Source of the DNA: Liolophura sinensis | Lineage: Eukaryota > Mollusca > Polyplacophora > Chitonida > Chitonidae | Assembly (NCBI RefSeq): GCF_032854445.1 | Contig: NC_088300.1 | Location: 53,296,984-53,356,983, forward strand | Direction: 5' to 3' | Length of the DNA: 60,000 nucleotides | Shown here: piece by piece, positions 13,201 through 28,200 of the stretch | Layout of the letters: each line of letters opens with the position of its first letter | How positions within the stretch are numbered: position 1 is the stretch's first letter | Translations under genes and position numbers: made by a program | The notes under the pieces: generated by a model | The model's database searches: none | Seen by the model: the letters and a program-made list of their open reading frames with translations, nothing else | What the model was told of the DNA's origin: nothing

Positions 13201-16200
13201 CTTTTCACTAGGTCATTTGAAACCACAGCACATTTTAAGATCTTGTAGATGATCAAATTGGTTTTAGGATACTAGAACACTAGAATACTAGAACACTAGG
13301 TACTCTTAAAGCAAAATTCTGCATTTTACCTTGAGTACAACAAAATTTTACTTGAATAGTCATAATAACAACTTTCCACAATTTCAAAATTTTTGAAAAC
13401 TTTTATATTTTTTTACTAGTATCTTTAAAACTAGAAAAGATATAAAAAAAAATTGTTCAAGTGTTTTTAGCTTATTAAAGTACTCAGCTAAAAAAAAATG
13501 ATCAATTGTGACATACAACTCCAAGTATGCGTACATACATCTTTCCCAAAAAAGAAACGGAGAAAATGACCATAATGCCTTGGGGGGGGGGGGGGGGGGG
13601 GGGCTCAATTGTGACCAAATTGGTCATTACTGGCTTGTAAATCGATTTTGACAAGGAATTTCCCCGCTTCTGGTAATATGAGAATATATCAACCTACTTG
13701 GGCAAATTTAACTCTAACACTTTATCTTAACACTTTTGAGTAAAACTTGCTGGAATGTGTTTATAACAGGGCAACACTGTTGGGTGATTAAGGCTATTAT
13801 ATATGTAAACATATGTCCACATCACCTCACCGGAAGAGGTCTGCACAAGCTGGGATGCATGCAGAGGATATAGACAAATGAGAACTGGAGATAATAAACA
13901 TTTAGTAGATACATATCAATTCACAGCAGGTAATCCCCCTCAGTGAGTTAATCCCCCTAATGAGTGTGAACTAAAAAAACAGCACTGCCGTGATTCACTA
14001 GTTATACGGTTTTGTCAAAATTTAAGGCATTTGTAACTTATATTTGGTTTTCATCCTTAACTAAGAGGAAAGATAGGAAAATGCAAAATAAGACTGTGAA
14101 ATAAATGCAAACGCCAAAATTTCAGTCCTTAATGGTTCTATTATCCTTAAATTTAAAGATGGACAATATATTCAAATAGCATTGAGAACCCAACTATACT
14201 GGAAAATAAAATCAGCACGGTCTGCATCAGATAACTGTGTATTCTTCTTTATTTATTTTTTGTTTTTTTTATGAAAATTTTCTTTCAAGCTTACCTGTTT
14301 CTGATGATGTAGCAAGTGCTCCATGCTGAATATAGGTGCGTGTCAGCGCTTCCAAGTACTCATTCTAACATCAACAAGTACACAAAATCAAGACAACATA
14401 TATAACTAAATATAACTACATTTATGAGCAGTAAAAGGCTGGAAATGGCAGGCAATGCATGTGCAAATCTGAATTCCAATGTTCAAGGTAAATGGCAAAG
14501 AGTTGTGATCTTGGGGAAAAACCCCCCACTACACATGAAATTTTCTTGAGACTGGTCAATAAATCAAGTCAGAATATATATCTAAATGGTAACATCTGAC
14601 AGTTTAAAAGTACGTTCAAATACCATCAGAATACAATCTAAAGCTTTTGATTTCCATTAGCTGGTATTGGAGCACTTGTTGGAAAGAGTTAATATCTACA
14701 AATTTCCTTTGTTTCAACCCTGGCATAAGCTTTATAGTGTGATAAGAAATGCAGCAGTTACATGTATGTAACTGCTGCATTTCTTATCACACTATAAAGT
14801 GTGATAATTTGTTTATGTGTTTTGACATAGAACTTATCATGTGCAAAAATTGCAGGCCACATGCATAAGCACAAATTGTTAATGCTGAAGCATCCAAATG
14901 AAATGATAGTTAATTTCACTTTCCCCATGCAACCACAGGAAAGTACTTTTAGTCACTAAATTAATTCAAATGTAACTCCATGCAATAACATAACCAAGAA
15001 TGATGTAACCATCACCAAAATATAACAAAAATGAAAATTTAAAGCTGAAGTCACAAGTGATTTTTAATGTTGAATGTAAAATCTGCGAACAAAACAAAAG
15101 CAATGGTAAATCTCTGACTTACACGTTTCGTCTGTCTGTTTTCACAGCGCTCCTGAATAAAAATGGGTATGCCATTGTTATTTCTGTCATCGTGAAACCT
15201 GGCGCCAGTGACAGTACCCTGAAGACATGACGATGACTTTAAGCAACTATGGTACTGAGCTCGTGCAAAAATCCTAACTCTACATTGCTGTAACTAGCAT
15301 GTATTACCAGTTTTCTTCAAGGTGAGTTCCACTGGACTGAGCTAGTGCATTTCACTTTAACAGCCAGTAACAGAATGTAAAGAGGTAGACTGAGTGTACA
15401 GTTCTTTAGCTGGGAATGCAAGCAACTGTCATTTCGTGATGCTTAAACCTGTCATGCTGTAATTTAATGCCCTTTGCTTAAAACAATGCATTGAACAGCA
15501 AGTATTGTCTCTTGAAACAATTGTAATAAATGGTGAAACTGACAAATTTTATTTACTTGTCAATTACAACATCAGAACAAAACATATTATCTAGGTATAA
15601 AATGAACTTCTGAATGTTAAACTAATATCCTATTTGTTTTGTCGTGCTTTGTTTCACTTTAATCCTGACCCCCACACTCCACTCCATGAACATCCACAAA
15701 AAGTAACAGTCTACAGTAAATGACCTAAAGTTTCATGCGTGACTTACTGTTGTTTACTTCTGTACGATCTGAGTTAGTGGCAAGATGACAGAAGAGAGTG
15801 ATTAGCCCCCCATCCGTTTCATTACCCTGTACAGCACTTGGCAACACTGGCTGCTAATCCTCTCCACGTGGGGTTCGGCATTTCGGTAGTCAGACAGGAT
15901 TTGTCTGTGTTTTGTTGACATTATTTATGATTACCAGTATGCAAACATGCTCAGGTGTCACCAGCGACAGGTCAGATTATTTTTTTTTGCCTTTTGTCCC
16001 CAAAAATCAGGTCACCAACGAGATTTCGAGCCCTGTAATTGTAAGTTGTGGCTTTAAACGCAGTTTGAGTGATTATCTGCCGGTATTTGGCAAGTAAGGA
16101 TTTGCAGGGTGCTAAGTTTTATTATAGCCTTGTACAAGAAGAGCTCTGCATGCATACTAACAGATATTTTACATGCCATTCCACATGTGCAAAGGTACTG

Positions 16201-19200
16201 GGTGGTCACGCGCATCAATCTTGACAGAGTTTTCCCCCTTTCATCTTAAAACGGATTGGAAAAGTAAACCTTTATGTACTGAATTCATTACGATTAAAAC
16301 TGAGGAAAACATGAACTGTTGGTGGCAAGACCATAGACTGACTACTCAGTGAAGTGTGAGCTTGTTAATTACATGCAGGCACTGTCCATATAATCCCCTG
16401 ACCACCGCCAATTCCCTCCCAAGGTGCCCAGTCAGTAAGAACAGCAATCAATGCAATGAATCCAGGGATGCACTTTCCAAGTCCCATCGCAAAACTTTAG
16501 GTCATTTACCGTAATTGGTCACATGTACTGTATCCACACATGACAAAATGAGCCCAGTGTGAACTGGATGGAAAAAGTAAATACATATTTAACATGTAAA
16601 AAACAAAAGTTACAGGTAAATGTACAGCTGACTATAAAACACTGTGTATTAGAATTATAGTCTCCTAAAATGTCCTGGTTGCACATACCTCATGGGAAGC
16701 ATTAATTGTCAGTAAATGTCTTTTTTTAAAATTTATACATTATCCTCTGCAGCACTTGCGATACCTGCAGCTACCACCTGGAGTATCACAAAAAGTCACA
16801 TCAGTGATACTGAAACCAAGTTTGCATTACGATATGTAAAAACAGATCAGGACAACAAAAGTTTCTTGGCCACTTAGCACCATTAAGTGAATATATTTAT
16901 CCCTGTTTCTTTCCATAACAACGTGATGACGTAGGCAGCAAACAAACCTTGTCCTGTTTGCTGAATGAAGGCTGTGAAGAAGTCTTCTTCTCTGCAGGCT
17001 TGGATTCCTGTAAACACACAAAATGAAAATAAAATACGACAATTATGAAGTAAATAAAACACAGTCTGCTAAACTAAGAGGCATAGTTAAAGCAGCACAT
17101 TATGGTTTGAAATGAAACATGTATATTTACCAACTGTACATTTGAAGTCTTCTTGACAGTCTCCTTAAGGAGTCTTTGTCTGTCACGTTCCTTTCTTGAC
17201 CTTAGCTTCTTCTTCTTTTTCGCAGCCTAGAAAGAAAGTGTGGAAGGAACTGTCTTAAGTCCATTAAAATAAAGATATATATGATATGCTCAGACTGTTC
17301 ACATGTTTGTATAAGCCATATTTTCATTTCAGACCCATGTCATTTTTTTTCCGTCAAATGTCAAAAGATCATGCAGTACATGGGAGCTTAGTGCTAATTT
17401 TTACTCAAATTGACACCTACATTCTTACTACAATAAATATCTGTTTCACTGAAATTCTATCCCCACACAGTTATTTGTAGTAAAAATAACGAAGAAGCTG
17501 AAAATGCAAAGAAGAATGTCTTACATTTTATTGGCCATGGAAAGCAACTTCGAACTTCAAAGGCCACTGTGCACACATGGGTATTAATTTGACCACAGCT
17601 GCTGTATTGTGGCGACTGCAGTATAAATGCACTGCCTGAAACGCTAATGTGACTCGCTGTGTTTATGTCTGTGGAATCAACATCATATCTTCTGAACGAT
17701 AAGTGGCACTGAGATTCAGTGATGAGTACTGTAAGTGACTTACCTGTGTTGACAGATACTACAAGTGACTTACAGTAACAGCTTATGGGTACTTCAGGGC
17801 CACTTACTAGAGTTAATATGCACTATTGTGTGACTTCCCTGTGCCTCAGACTATCCTATACTATGAATTAGCAGTTGATGCCACAGGCATGCCAGGCTTT
17901 CACAAAACAAATGAATCATTGAGTTAACAGGTATTGCAAAGGATTCACCTAAGGTAGCCAACGAATGCATGTATAATAAATGACTTACCTATGCTAACTG
18001 GCTCTGTCTGAGTGTACAGAAAATGACATACCTGAGCTGACAGATACTGTAAGTGGATGGGGAGGCCATCAGAGCCTGAGCTGTCAGAACCTCCATCACT
18101 ACAACCATTAACACAGCATTCATGTTCATTCCGCAGGCTGATTATCAGTGTCAACACTAAGTAATATCATCTTTTTACACACTACAATTATAATGCTGTA
18201 ACAGCAACACTTTTCTGAACTAGAAACAACCCTATACATGTATCTCTACGAGAGGAAATACTTTACACAGAATATATTACAGAATTTTAACTATTGGATA
18301 CCTGGATTCACATACAAATGTATACAACCTGCTGCATTCAGTCTGACTTACGTAGACTCCAAGCCGTAGACGTAATCATCGTTGAGATCTATATCCTCTG
18401 TACTTAAGCCTTGATTCTCTAGTCTCACCAAAATCTCCTTCTTCAGTCTCTCCTCCAAATCCAAATAAATATTAGCAGCCTGTAGTAATAAAATAAAACA
18501 AAAGTAAATACTTATTTACTTAAAATATAACATAATTTACATCAATGTATAGACTCAATATGCTTGCATGTGGTAGAAATCAGGCATCACCCAAGAGAAA
18601 GTGAAGACTCATACAGTGGGCAGAATAAATGAGCAAGATCCCAAGATCCAAACACCACAATTAAAAAATTAGCTTTAAAGTAAATTTCTTTCAATGTAAA
18701 TATTTGCTGTGGCCAAAAATAAAGTTCTTATTTCAAATACATGTACATTTCCCATACTGCAATAAACACATGATTTGCATCATTAATCAGAAGCAATGAT
18801 ATCCATAATGGCAAGCAAAATGCCGTAAATGCATGTATGCAATTAGACCAAATGGTCAATGACACAGTTCTTTTTGCTAAAAATGCGTAGGCGTGTATTC
18901 ATCAATACTATAAAGCTTATAATACACAATAGCACATGCATGTTTACAGTAACAAACATTGGAATTAACATAATATAACACTATAAATCTAATCTGTAAA
19001 GGATTAGTGTCAAGATTCATCATTTATTCATAATTAGCTGCCCCTGTGTATATTGTTAAATTGAGTGCCAAATACTGCTCATAATGGGTAAAATAATCTA
19101 AGTAATATGGCATTAAAATCACTTGATAATAAGGCTGGTTTTGTACACTTTTTCCACCAACACTCAGTAGCCTCCACCAAATTACGTCCAACCTTGACGA

Positions 19201-22200
19201 GCTGTCAGAGCTTCTCCATTTAGTTCAACTTTAAGAACAGCTACAAGAATGACAACAAGCATACCGCATTTCTCCATGTAATGCTTTGCTGTCCTGTATA
19301 CGGTTGTAAAGACAGGTCGTAGAAGAACCCTGGAGTTATTTTTTGAGTCAATTTGGCCCTCCGGAAGGTGCATATTTACAGCACAAGACAGATGGATTTT
19401 GGACCCACCAAAAACAGCCATACCCTCTCTCGTCATTTTACAGCTGAAAGCTATAAAACGAATACAGCTGAACTGGAAAAAGATTTCCACAATGGCATGT
19501 TTCTAAACTGGTTATCAAATTCTATTGGCAGAACTGAAAACTGATAGATGGCAAATTTTTTCACTTTAATGCCGACATCAACATCGTTAATGTATTTATA
19601 ATGTACACAACTATGGGCCACCACATATGCATAGGCTGTTCGGAATGCTGACAATAACATATGCTGGTAATTGACATTGCATATGGGTATGAATTCCTCA
19701 GGGACATGAATGATATTTATTGTGAAGTGGACAGAAGAAAGAATAGTAAATAAATAGTAAACCTTAGATAAACACACACTTGGTATAATGCAACTAATGC
19801 AACACAGCTTAACAGTCCGTATTAATTGTTATTGCGGTTGGAATTGCCTGAATCAAGATCAAATTCAACGTCCGAAAACTCAAAATCTGAAGTCTGGCTT
19901 AGATGTGTCAGCGTTATAAATTGGGATGTCAACGCCGTCCACTATGGGTTCAAATTCAAACAGCAGTATATCTGCTTCTGTGTAGCTAGAATACATCTCG
20001 AAAATGACATTGTTTTGATACATATTCCCAGGTTACAGGCCAGCTAGACTTGGATTGGCCATCTATGACGTCACCCGCTGAACAATACCGGGCGGCCGGC
20101 TGGAGATCGACTAGGGCAGTAGTTTTATTGTTTTGGTGGATTTAAAGTCATTATTACGTTTCTCAAAAGCCATCTCAGTAATATAATGTTGAAACAGGTT
20201 ATAATCTTTATAATTAGGGCCAGTAGCTAAATCTGGACACTAATCCTTTAAGCTGATGCAGAATTATGGTAAAATGCCTATTGCACATTCTCATTTATGG
20301 TTATGACACATATCAATAGCATAGTGCACAATAAGAAGTTCAACTATAAATCTGTTCAAGTTCAGTTCTGGTTGGCTACCTCTAGGAAGGCCTGCCAGAA
20401 ACCTGCATATGGCTGATTTTTCACTGCAATAATGCTGGTCACCATCGTATATGCATATAAGTGAAATGTGTTGGCACAAAATGTCCATAAATAGATAAAT
20501 ATAAATTTGTTTTGTCCTTGGATCTCATAAACTAGGCTTTTGACAATCTAATGGACCATGAACCTTCTTTAGTCTTTGTATAACGTCTTTCAAAACAGGT
20601 AGCAACATTATCACATGGCATTTACACAGAAACATAACATCCGACTGTACAATCTGCTTTAAAATTCACATCACATGTGCACTGCTTTCTTATACTGCTA
20701 TCTACACACTCTAAGAATATTTATTATTTGGTCACTTTCTTGGTACATGTATTTTTTATATCATGGACATCATCATCAATGATCATAAATGTATCTCAGG
20801 ATTTAACTTTAACACCACATAGCTTCATGAATACCATCCCATGAAATATACCAGCATAACAACACAAGACATCATTGACAGTTATGTGCAAGCAAGGAAT
20901 GTGCCATGTAAAATAAAACAATATAAAATACTGATGCATTACACAGACGTTGCAAACACATGGGTAGCAAAATAAGGGAGATCACTCTATTTATCTTTGG
21001 GCAAAGGAATTCACACAATGTTAACACACCATTATCTTACACACCATACAAACATATTTATACATGTGCGTCACACAGAGTTATAAAATCATAGTTACCA
21101 TTAAATGTCAGTAGCACATCAGCAAACACCACAAGAGAATGGCATGTTGGAAATTAAAGTAAAATCAGTTTACAGGTTCACAAGCTCTTCAATGCAGTAA
21201 TACAACAGACGTGTGTTTATAGTGGATGTCTAAAGCAATGTCTAAAAGCTCTTAGCCAGGGAATGTAATAGCCTACTACTGGCACATCGTATTACTAGTA
21301 CTATAAGCCCACTACTGTCTGCTTTTCTTTTACATTGTTCTGGCTTGGCAAGCCAGGTTCAAAATATGTCTCAAGGCTAAAAGGCTGAAATTAAAATACT
21401 GATTAATGAGGAGAAATTGTAGCTACAACAATCTGTATACACAGTACATATATTTAAAGGAAGGAACCTGCGAATGGTAATGAGCTTCCTGAGGACTCAA
21501 ACCAGTTTCCTTGCAGTGAAATGATGGAAGGAACAGAGACTTTCATGGTTTCAAATATCAAAATCCCTAAAGAATTGTTATATAATTATAATTAAGCTTT
21601 ACATAATGTGATTTAAATCTGTCAAATGAAGTCATCCAACAATTCCAGTTCTTTTACTACCTCTTCACGGTTAATCCATCATTACAGCATTGGTAGCAGG
21701 CCTATGAAATACTTGTCACATGAGGTGATGTCACCTTATCATACACTGTACCTATTCTGAACTATTCATCAAAATATGCATGGCTACCTGAATGTCAACA
21801 CTACCTTCCTTTTCCTTACATCACATGAAATTTATTCCTCTGCTTAAAGTAAGCTCTTTGGCAACAATTAAAATACTGACAGAATATGTCCACAGTAATA
21901 GATAAGTGTGAACACATCACTCCAGGTACAAAAAGCAAACCGTTAGAGTTGATTCAAACTGAGGGTTTAAATTTTGAGTAATGGAAATAATTAAAAAGGC
22001 AAAAGTCCAAAATTCTGATATTTTTCTTTCTTTCAACATTTGACAAAGTTACTTACTTTTGTGTTATCTGGATCACAGTAGTCCAATAGGGTGTCACAGA
22101 AATGGTAGCCCATCATCTCAAAGTCCACCACTGAAAAGTGATGACCCTTCTTCTTGCCAAGAGTTGAGCCACAAAATGTAGCCTAGAACAGAAAAAAGGG

Positions 22201-25200
22201 TTCATGTTCACTAGCACCAAATAATGGCACAATGCTATCCTTCTTCCATCTGGTGTTAAAACCCAAATCACATTATAAATACATTATTAACAATCATCAG
22301 GTCATCAGGCACAAACTCAGAACAATTAAAAAAAAAAGTTGTTAAATTTGAAAATAGCCGAAAACATCGGAATATTTAATAACCTTCATAAAATTAGGCA
22401 TTTGTTTCAGTTTAAATAATCATAAAATACATGTACATGTAGTTTTAATACCATGCCTGTACAGAAAATTATTTTGGGTTTTGCAATAAATCAAATTCTA
22501 CGATACACAGAAACATGACTTATATATCACACTATCGTTACCTCCATGGTAAAACTGTTCATTACGCCCATGTTCCACATGACAATTCTGCCAGTGCCTT
22601 CTTTACTCTTCTGAATCTTGAACTTACAACTGTCAAAGCTGAACTGTGATGAGAAAACCATGCGATTTAGCTTAGGGCGATAGATAACACCAAAGCAACA
22701 GCATGTCTATGTCAGTATAAATGTTTTACATTTTCACAAAAATTAAACTTATGTTTTCTTCAAAAAATGGTGCCTAGCTTATAAACAACTTTAATGCACC
22801 TATGTAAAACTGGTTTTGTATATTACCATCAAAATATTTAGTTCACATGTATGATTTAAAATTTAATATACTCTGACAAACAAAGTACCTTATCAGGAGC
22901 ATTCTTGTGGAGCATCATGGGGAATATGCGTTCCCGTAACCTCCTGTTAGCACTATAACGATTTTCACAGCCGTAGATGAAGACATTTTGTTTCCTGCTG
23001 TGTCCATGTAGATCACAATATACCACTATTTCCCTCTCCTCTGACAACCTACATGTTAAAAACCAGGTAATTACTGATTTAATTTTAAGCTGATGAAGAA
23101 ATGGAGACATTCAGAAACAACCCAAAGCATTTTCTACCAAAACAAAAACACCATTAGTTACCAAAAACAAGAAATCTGGTTTAACATGTATGTACATTCT
23201 AGCCCTGAAAACTCTGAGGGTGGAAAAGTTCAGCAGACAAACCTTCTGATCATGTTTCTGGTATGCCAGACTGGAGGGAAGGAGTCTTTGAGCATTGTTT
23301 TGTAGTTTCTGTTCAGGTCCCGTCCTGACAGAGAACATCTGTAGTTACCAACTATAACACCATCAGGGTTTAGCATGGGCACAATCTTAAACACAAATGT
23401 GTCCCGCAACAACTAAAAAATGGAACAAAAACAATTACTGTTAGATGCATGCATTTAAAGACAATGACATATGGAAGTATCCGGAACTTTCTGGTCGCTG
23501 GATTAAGAAAATCATGACAAAGAGCTCAGCAAGTTGGCCACAAAGATAAAATGCCTCATGTTAACTAGATAAAATTTTGCTTGGAGTAGATTGATATATT
23601 GCCAAGTACTGAAAAAAAAATATGGTGTGTATAGAAAGCCACTATGCAATTATGTGCGCTGTGACACAGCTTGTCCACACAAACCTTAGCATCAGCAGAG
23701 TTGCCTGTCAGATAGTCTAGAAACCCTTTCATCATCCAGCTAGAGTTACTTTCTCCTGGATGAACCCTGGATGTTATCACAACAGCTTTCTTGTACTGAA
23801 TGGGGAAGAGAATAACATATATTTTAATATGATTACATGTATACTCACGTCATTGGTATTCTTTAAGCATGAAGACTATTGCAGTGTCAATGGTTTGGTA
23901 CTTTATTGGTAAAACTATATTGTCCGAATTTTACACAATGTAGCCAAGCTATTTCTAGAAATCCAACCTAAGGTTTTAAAGGCAATAGTTGAGGACACAG
24001 TTGAGATCTTACACACCTTGACATCCTGAGGATTCTGAGAGGGTGATGTTATGGTGAGAATGTAGACCAAGTTACCAGCCATGGTTCGACACAGCACACG
24101 CTGTTTACAGATCTTAGACTTGATGGGATCATTGGACACCTCCATTAAATAGTCCTGAAAAGGTAAAAGATGTCTCTTAATTCACGCGTAAAGATTAATT
24201 TAATCATGTTGCGAAAATACAGTAACTGGCAATGGTCACAAATGTTCTGGAGATGACAGGAATGGTAACAAATCTATGCAGAGTACATGTTAGACAATGT
24301 TTATGCATTCCTGTACTAAGCAACAATTTATTACACCTGTAATAAACACTCTACTCAAGAAATTTTCTTCAATATGATGACGTACAGGTTTATGGGTGGA
24401 GAAAACCATTGTAGACGCAGTAAACCAACGCATTCTAGCAGGTACCTGACAAACATCTGGATTTAAAGCCACAAACAAAACCAGAAAGAGCTGAATTTGA
24501 ACACAAAACCTCACTGGTCAAGAGCCTGATAGTTGCAGCGAGGCAGTGCTTTAACCATCTGAGCCAGCAATGTCAACTTCACTGAGGTAGATTAAACTTA
24601 AACTCAACACTTTACTGAATAGCAATGTTAGTTAAGTGAAATTGGGAATATGTTCATGGTTGTACCTGAAGATCTGTGTAGGTGTAGGGAAAACAGTGAG
24701 CAAAATATGCAGTGTCATTGTCATGAGTGAACTCCACAGTCCATGTCAGCGAGTAGAATGGCTTATCTCCCTTGGCAGTTGAGTACCTGAAACAGAAAGT
24801 AAAGGACTTGTGACACACTGACAATTTTCTAAGCACAAAATACACCACTGTCTTCTTCTGGAAAATAAATACACAAGTCAATTTAAAGCCTTACTTTCAT
24901 GTCTGTTTTAGAGGCATTTCTTCAACCTTGCATAATCATTAATCAGTCTTGTAAGAGGAGACAAATGCATCTCTGTTGGAGTGTACTACTCACATTTTGT
25001 TATTCCTATAGTACTTGATACTGGAGCCACACCGGAACCAGCCTATTTTCCTCTGTTGTGCCTCTTTTTCACTGTACATAAGTGGCTTCATGCCATTGTT
25101 ATACAAGCTGTCTGGCTGTAAGTCAACAAAACATATCCTCATCACATTATATTGTTCAATGAAGCCACATGTAAGATTGGTATATCTATTTTATCTAAAT

Positions 25201-28200
25201 AAATGAGTGACTATGGCTTAATGCCACTTTGGCAATATTGCAGCCATCTTATTGTGGTTAACGCAAGACATTTGAGAAAACCAAAATACAAAGTTATTAC
25301 ACAAAAACATATGAGCATCATATAATTTATTACATGCAGTATGCAAAACTAATTCATTCACTTATATCACAGCATCCAGCATTACGGTGAGACGAAACCG
25401 GGCTGGCATGTTGAGGAAATAAACGACCATCCGCAGGTTGCTGGAAGAGCTTCCCGCATATCACCAGTAAGGAAGCCAGCATGACCTGAACTTGAACTCA
25501 CAGTGGCTGTACTGGCAAGTGGGTCCTGAGCTATTGTGCTGCTCTAGCATACTAACCACTTGGCCACAGATGCCCCTATAACACAGAAGTGTGTTGTTAT
25601 GAATACCTACCTTCATAAAGTTAACGATGGTAAATCTGTAGAGTTTGTTAGCTCTAGTGTTGTTCACTTGGAAGTAGTACCACTGAGTATGTTTATGTGT
25701 GTAATAGTCATACTTCAGCCACAGCTCATAGTCGTACTCTCCACTGTTGAACAAAACCACAAGAACGTCTTAGCAATACAGCAATACATAACAAACATAC
25801 ATAACTATGCCATTTAAGACATTCACACATGTATAAGATACCACTGACCAGAAAATTGGTTTATTAAGTGTCAAACAAAATTTTCTCGCCAATTCCCAAG
25901 TTGGCAAAAGTAATACCTCGCCATTAACATCACATAAGAACTGCTCAATTTTGACTTGAAATAGAAACTTGTTTAATTAGTTCAAGTCAGAAAAGATATT
26001 TAGCGCACGTTTACAATAATTTTTGTAACTCTTACATTTGAACAACTTTTCCTAGATTCCCACATTCAAATCTTGATTCAAACAGCAGTGTCTGGTCTTC
26101 CTTTGACATCAATGGGACGCAGCAAGTGGTGTAGCCATTCTTTGTCCCTCCAACACAGGACCGAACAAACTGAAAAATAAAGACTTGGCTTGAACGACAA
26201 CTAAGGCATATTGTGAATAAAGGTGACAGGAAAAAAAAACGGAAAAGATTACAGCATCACCAACAAACCTTTTGTGGTTTAAGCTGTTGAGCTAGCAAAG
26301 CACAAGTATATGGAAATTATTAAAGAGGAGGATGTCTTACAAATGCTCCCTTGGTATCATATTCATAAACCAGTCTGCCTCCATACTCCTCTCCTCTCAC
26401 CATGGGGGTGTGCTCCAAGCCAGCTGAACAAAACAAAACTCAAGGAGATTAGTGCACATGTACTTATAATATTAAATGACATTTTCCAGCTTTTACATTT
26501 ATGTCAAATACAAAGTATCTTTTTTCATTAATATAAATAATATAAATACCATATAAATTTTCATCAAACATGTAAAAAATTTCTGAAATGGTACTGATAC
26601 CATTACTTGCTCTAGACTTACTTGGCTGATAAAATTTCTCTGGGCTAGGTGGAACATAGCGGATATGTTTGATACGGGTCTGTAGCACTTGCAAGTCATT
26701 AGGCCTGTAATGAAAAACATGGGTATTTTAGCTACAAAAATCCTTTGTCATATTCCACTATCTCATTGAGGTATCTTTTTTTGCAAAATTGCCATTTTTG
26801 ATTTGGCAACAGTCTATACACTATCAAAGTTTCTTAGATCGACCAAAAGTACTTCATCACTTTTTAAAAACTTTCAAACTTCAGATGTGTACCTTCTTTT
26901 TTTTTTTACGTTGCTGAGGCGTTTGTCATGTTGTGCTTTTTTTCCCCCCCACGGTTTCTGTGGTAAATCATCTAGTGTTGATTTTTTTGTCGTATAGATT
27001 GTTGAGGTGTATGTGGAGGTACAGTACACCTCAATTTATAGATCAGGTGTACACTTCATCTATACCTAATACTGATGTGTTCATGAAGTGTACTCCCCAC
27101 CAGCACCTCATCTATACCTCATGTCTGCCATTTCTCATGTTTCACCACTGCACAAATCCTGTCAGATAGCATTTTCTCATGTTTGACACAAGAGATAAAT
27201 CAGAGAGTAGACAAGGACGAGAGCAACACACCTTTATTAGCATATAATGAAGATTTCATGTAAACCAATCTATTCTGCAGCTTGGACAAAATCACTAGTG
27301 TCAATATTCGGGTTTCAGCTTGTGATATATTTTGATACCTACCATCTAGCAGCTTGCTGAGCTCCAAGCTCTTTTGCCAAAGCATAGAGATTCCTGGGTT
27401 CTCGTAAACGAGACACCTAAAAACATAATGTACAAAATATCAGTATCATATCTTATACCCATGAACTACAACACTAAACCACCATGATTTAGATGAAATA
27501 TTACTAAATGGGATATGGCACTAAAGGAAAAGATCTCTAAAACTTGAAGTAGGCATCATTAAATAGATAAAACTATGCAGAAATATATTTTCATTTATTA
27601 GTTTAGACTTTAGTGAAGAGAGTGAAAGGCATTCAAAAGTGAATTCTAGCATGGGATTTATATACTATACCATCAGAGTTTAGGAACTCTGACATCTCAG
27701 GAAGTTTTTCAAACTCTAATCACTACAATGAATGTTGGAATAACTCTTCTTACCCGTGAATAAAAGATTACTGAAATAATATTCTCAAAAATTCCTTCCT
27801 TCTGGTGACCATCAGGGGAAAAAGGTGATCCTTCATCCATCCACTCAGTACCAGTGAATAAGAAAAGGAGTAACTTTCATTTCGTCAGATTATATTTCAG
27901 CTCAGTGTTACACATAAAAAATGAAATTATAACAAAAATTAGATATTTGTACACTACACACTTACCATACGCCCTGCTTCATAGCTGTAGACCAGTTGTG
28001 TCGTCCGTAGGATGTCTTCTTGTAGTTTGTTATCTGAAAATGGGGAACAACATTTCTAAGGCTCTAAGGTTCTGTTCATATAAGTGTAATAATGGGCTTT
28101 TGAGATATGGCAAGACAGCAGAACTACACACACAATAAAGGGTGTTATTCACAAACAATTACATGTACAAAAACTGTCTGAATAAATGTTTTCCAATTGT

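Larger units (their letters stand above)
18480..22056. other. Large intron 19 of carboxypeptidase gene
   Basis: A 3.6-kb intron holding a decayed coding relic with a CpG-rich flank (about 19822-20110) and a SINE fragment at 20353-20470. The rest is AT-rich sequence in which I see no exon. Confidence 0.6.

Noticed and set aside
15770-16100. CpG-containing stretch with a 61-codon plus frame in an intron
   Set aside because: It might be an old transposon piece, but I found no repeat match in the window, no motif and no splice-site fit.
16827-17042. Minus-strand frame overlapping carboxypeptidase exon 23
   Set aside because: The real exon (16948-17007) is in a different frame set by splice sites and phase.
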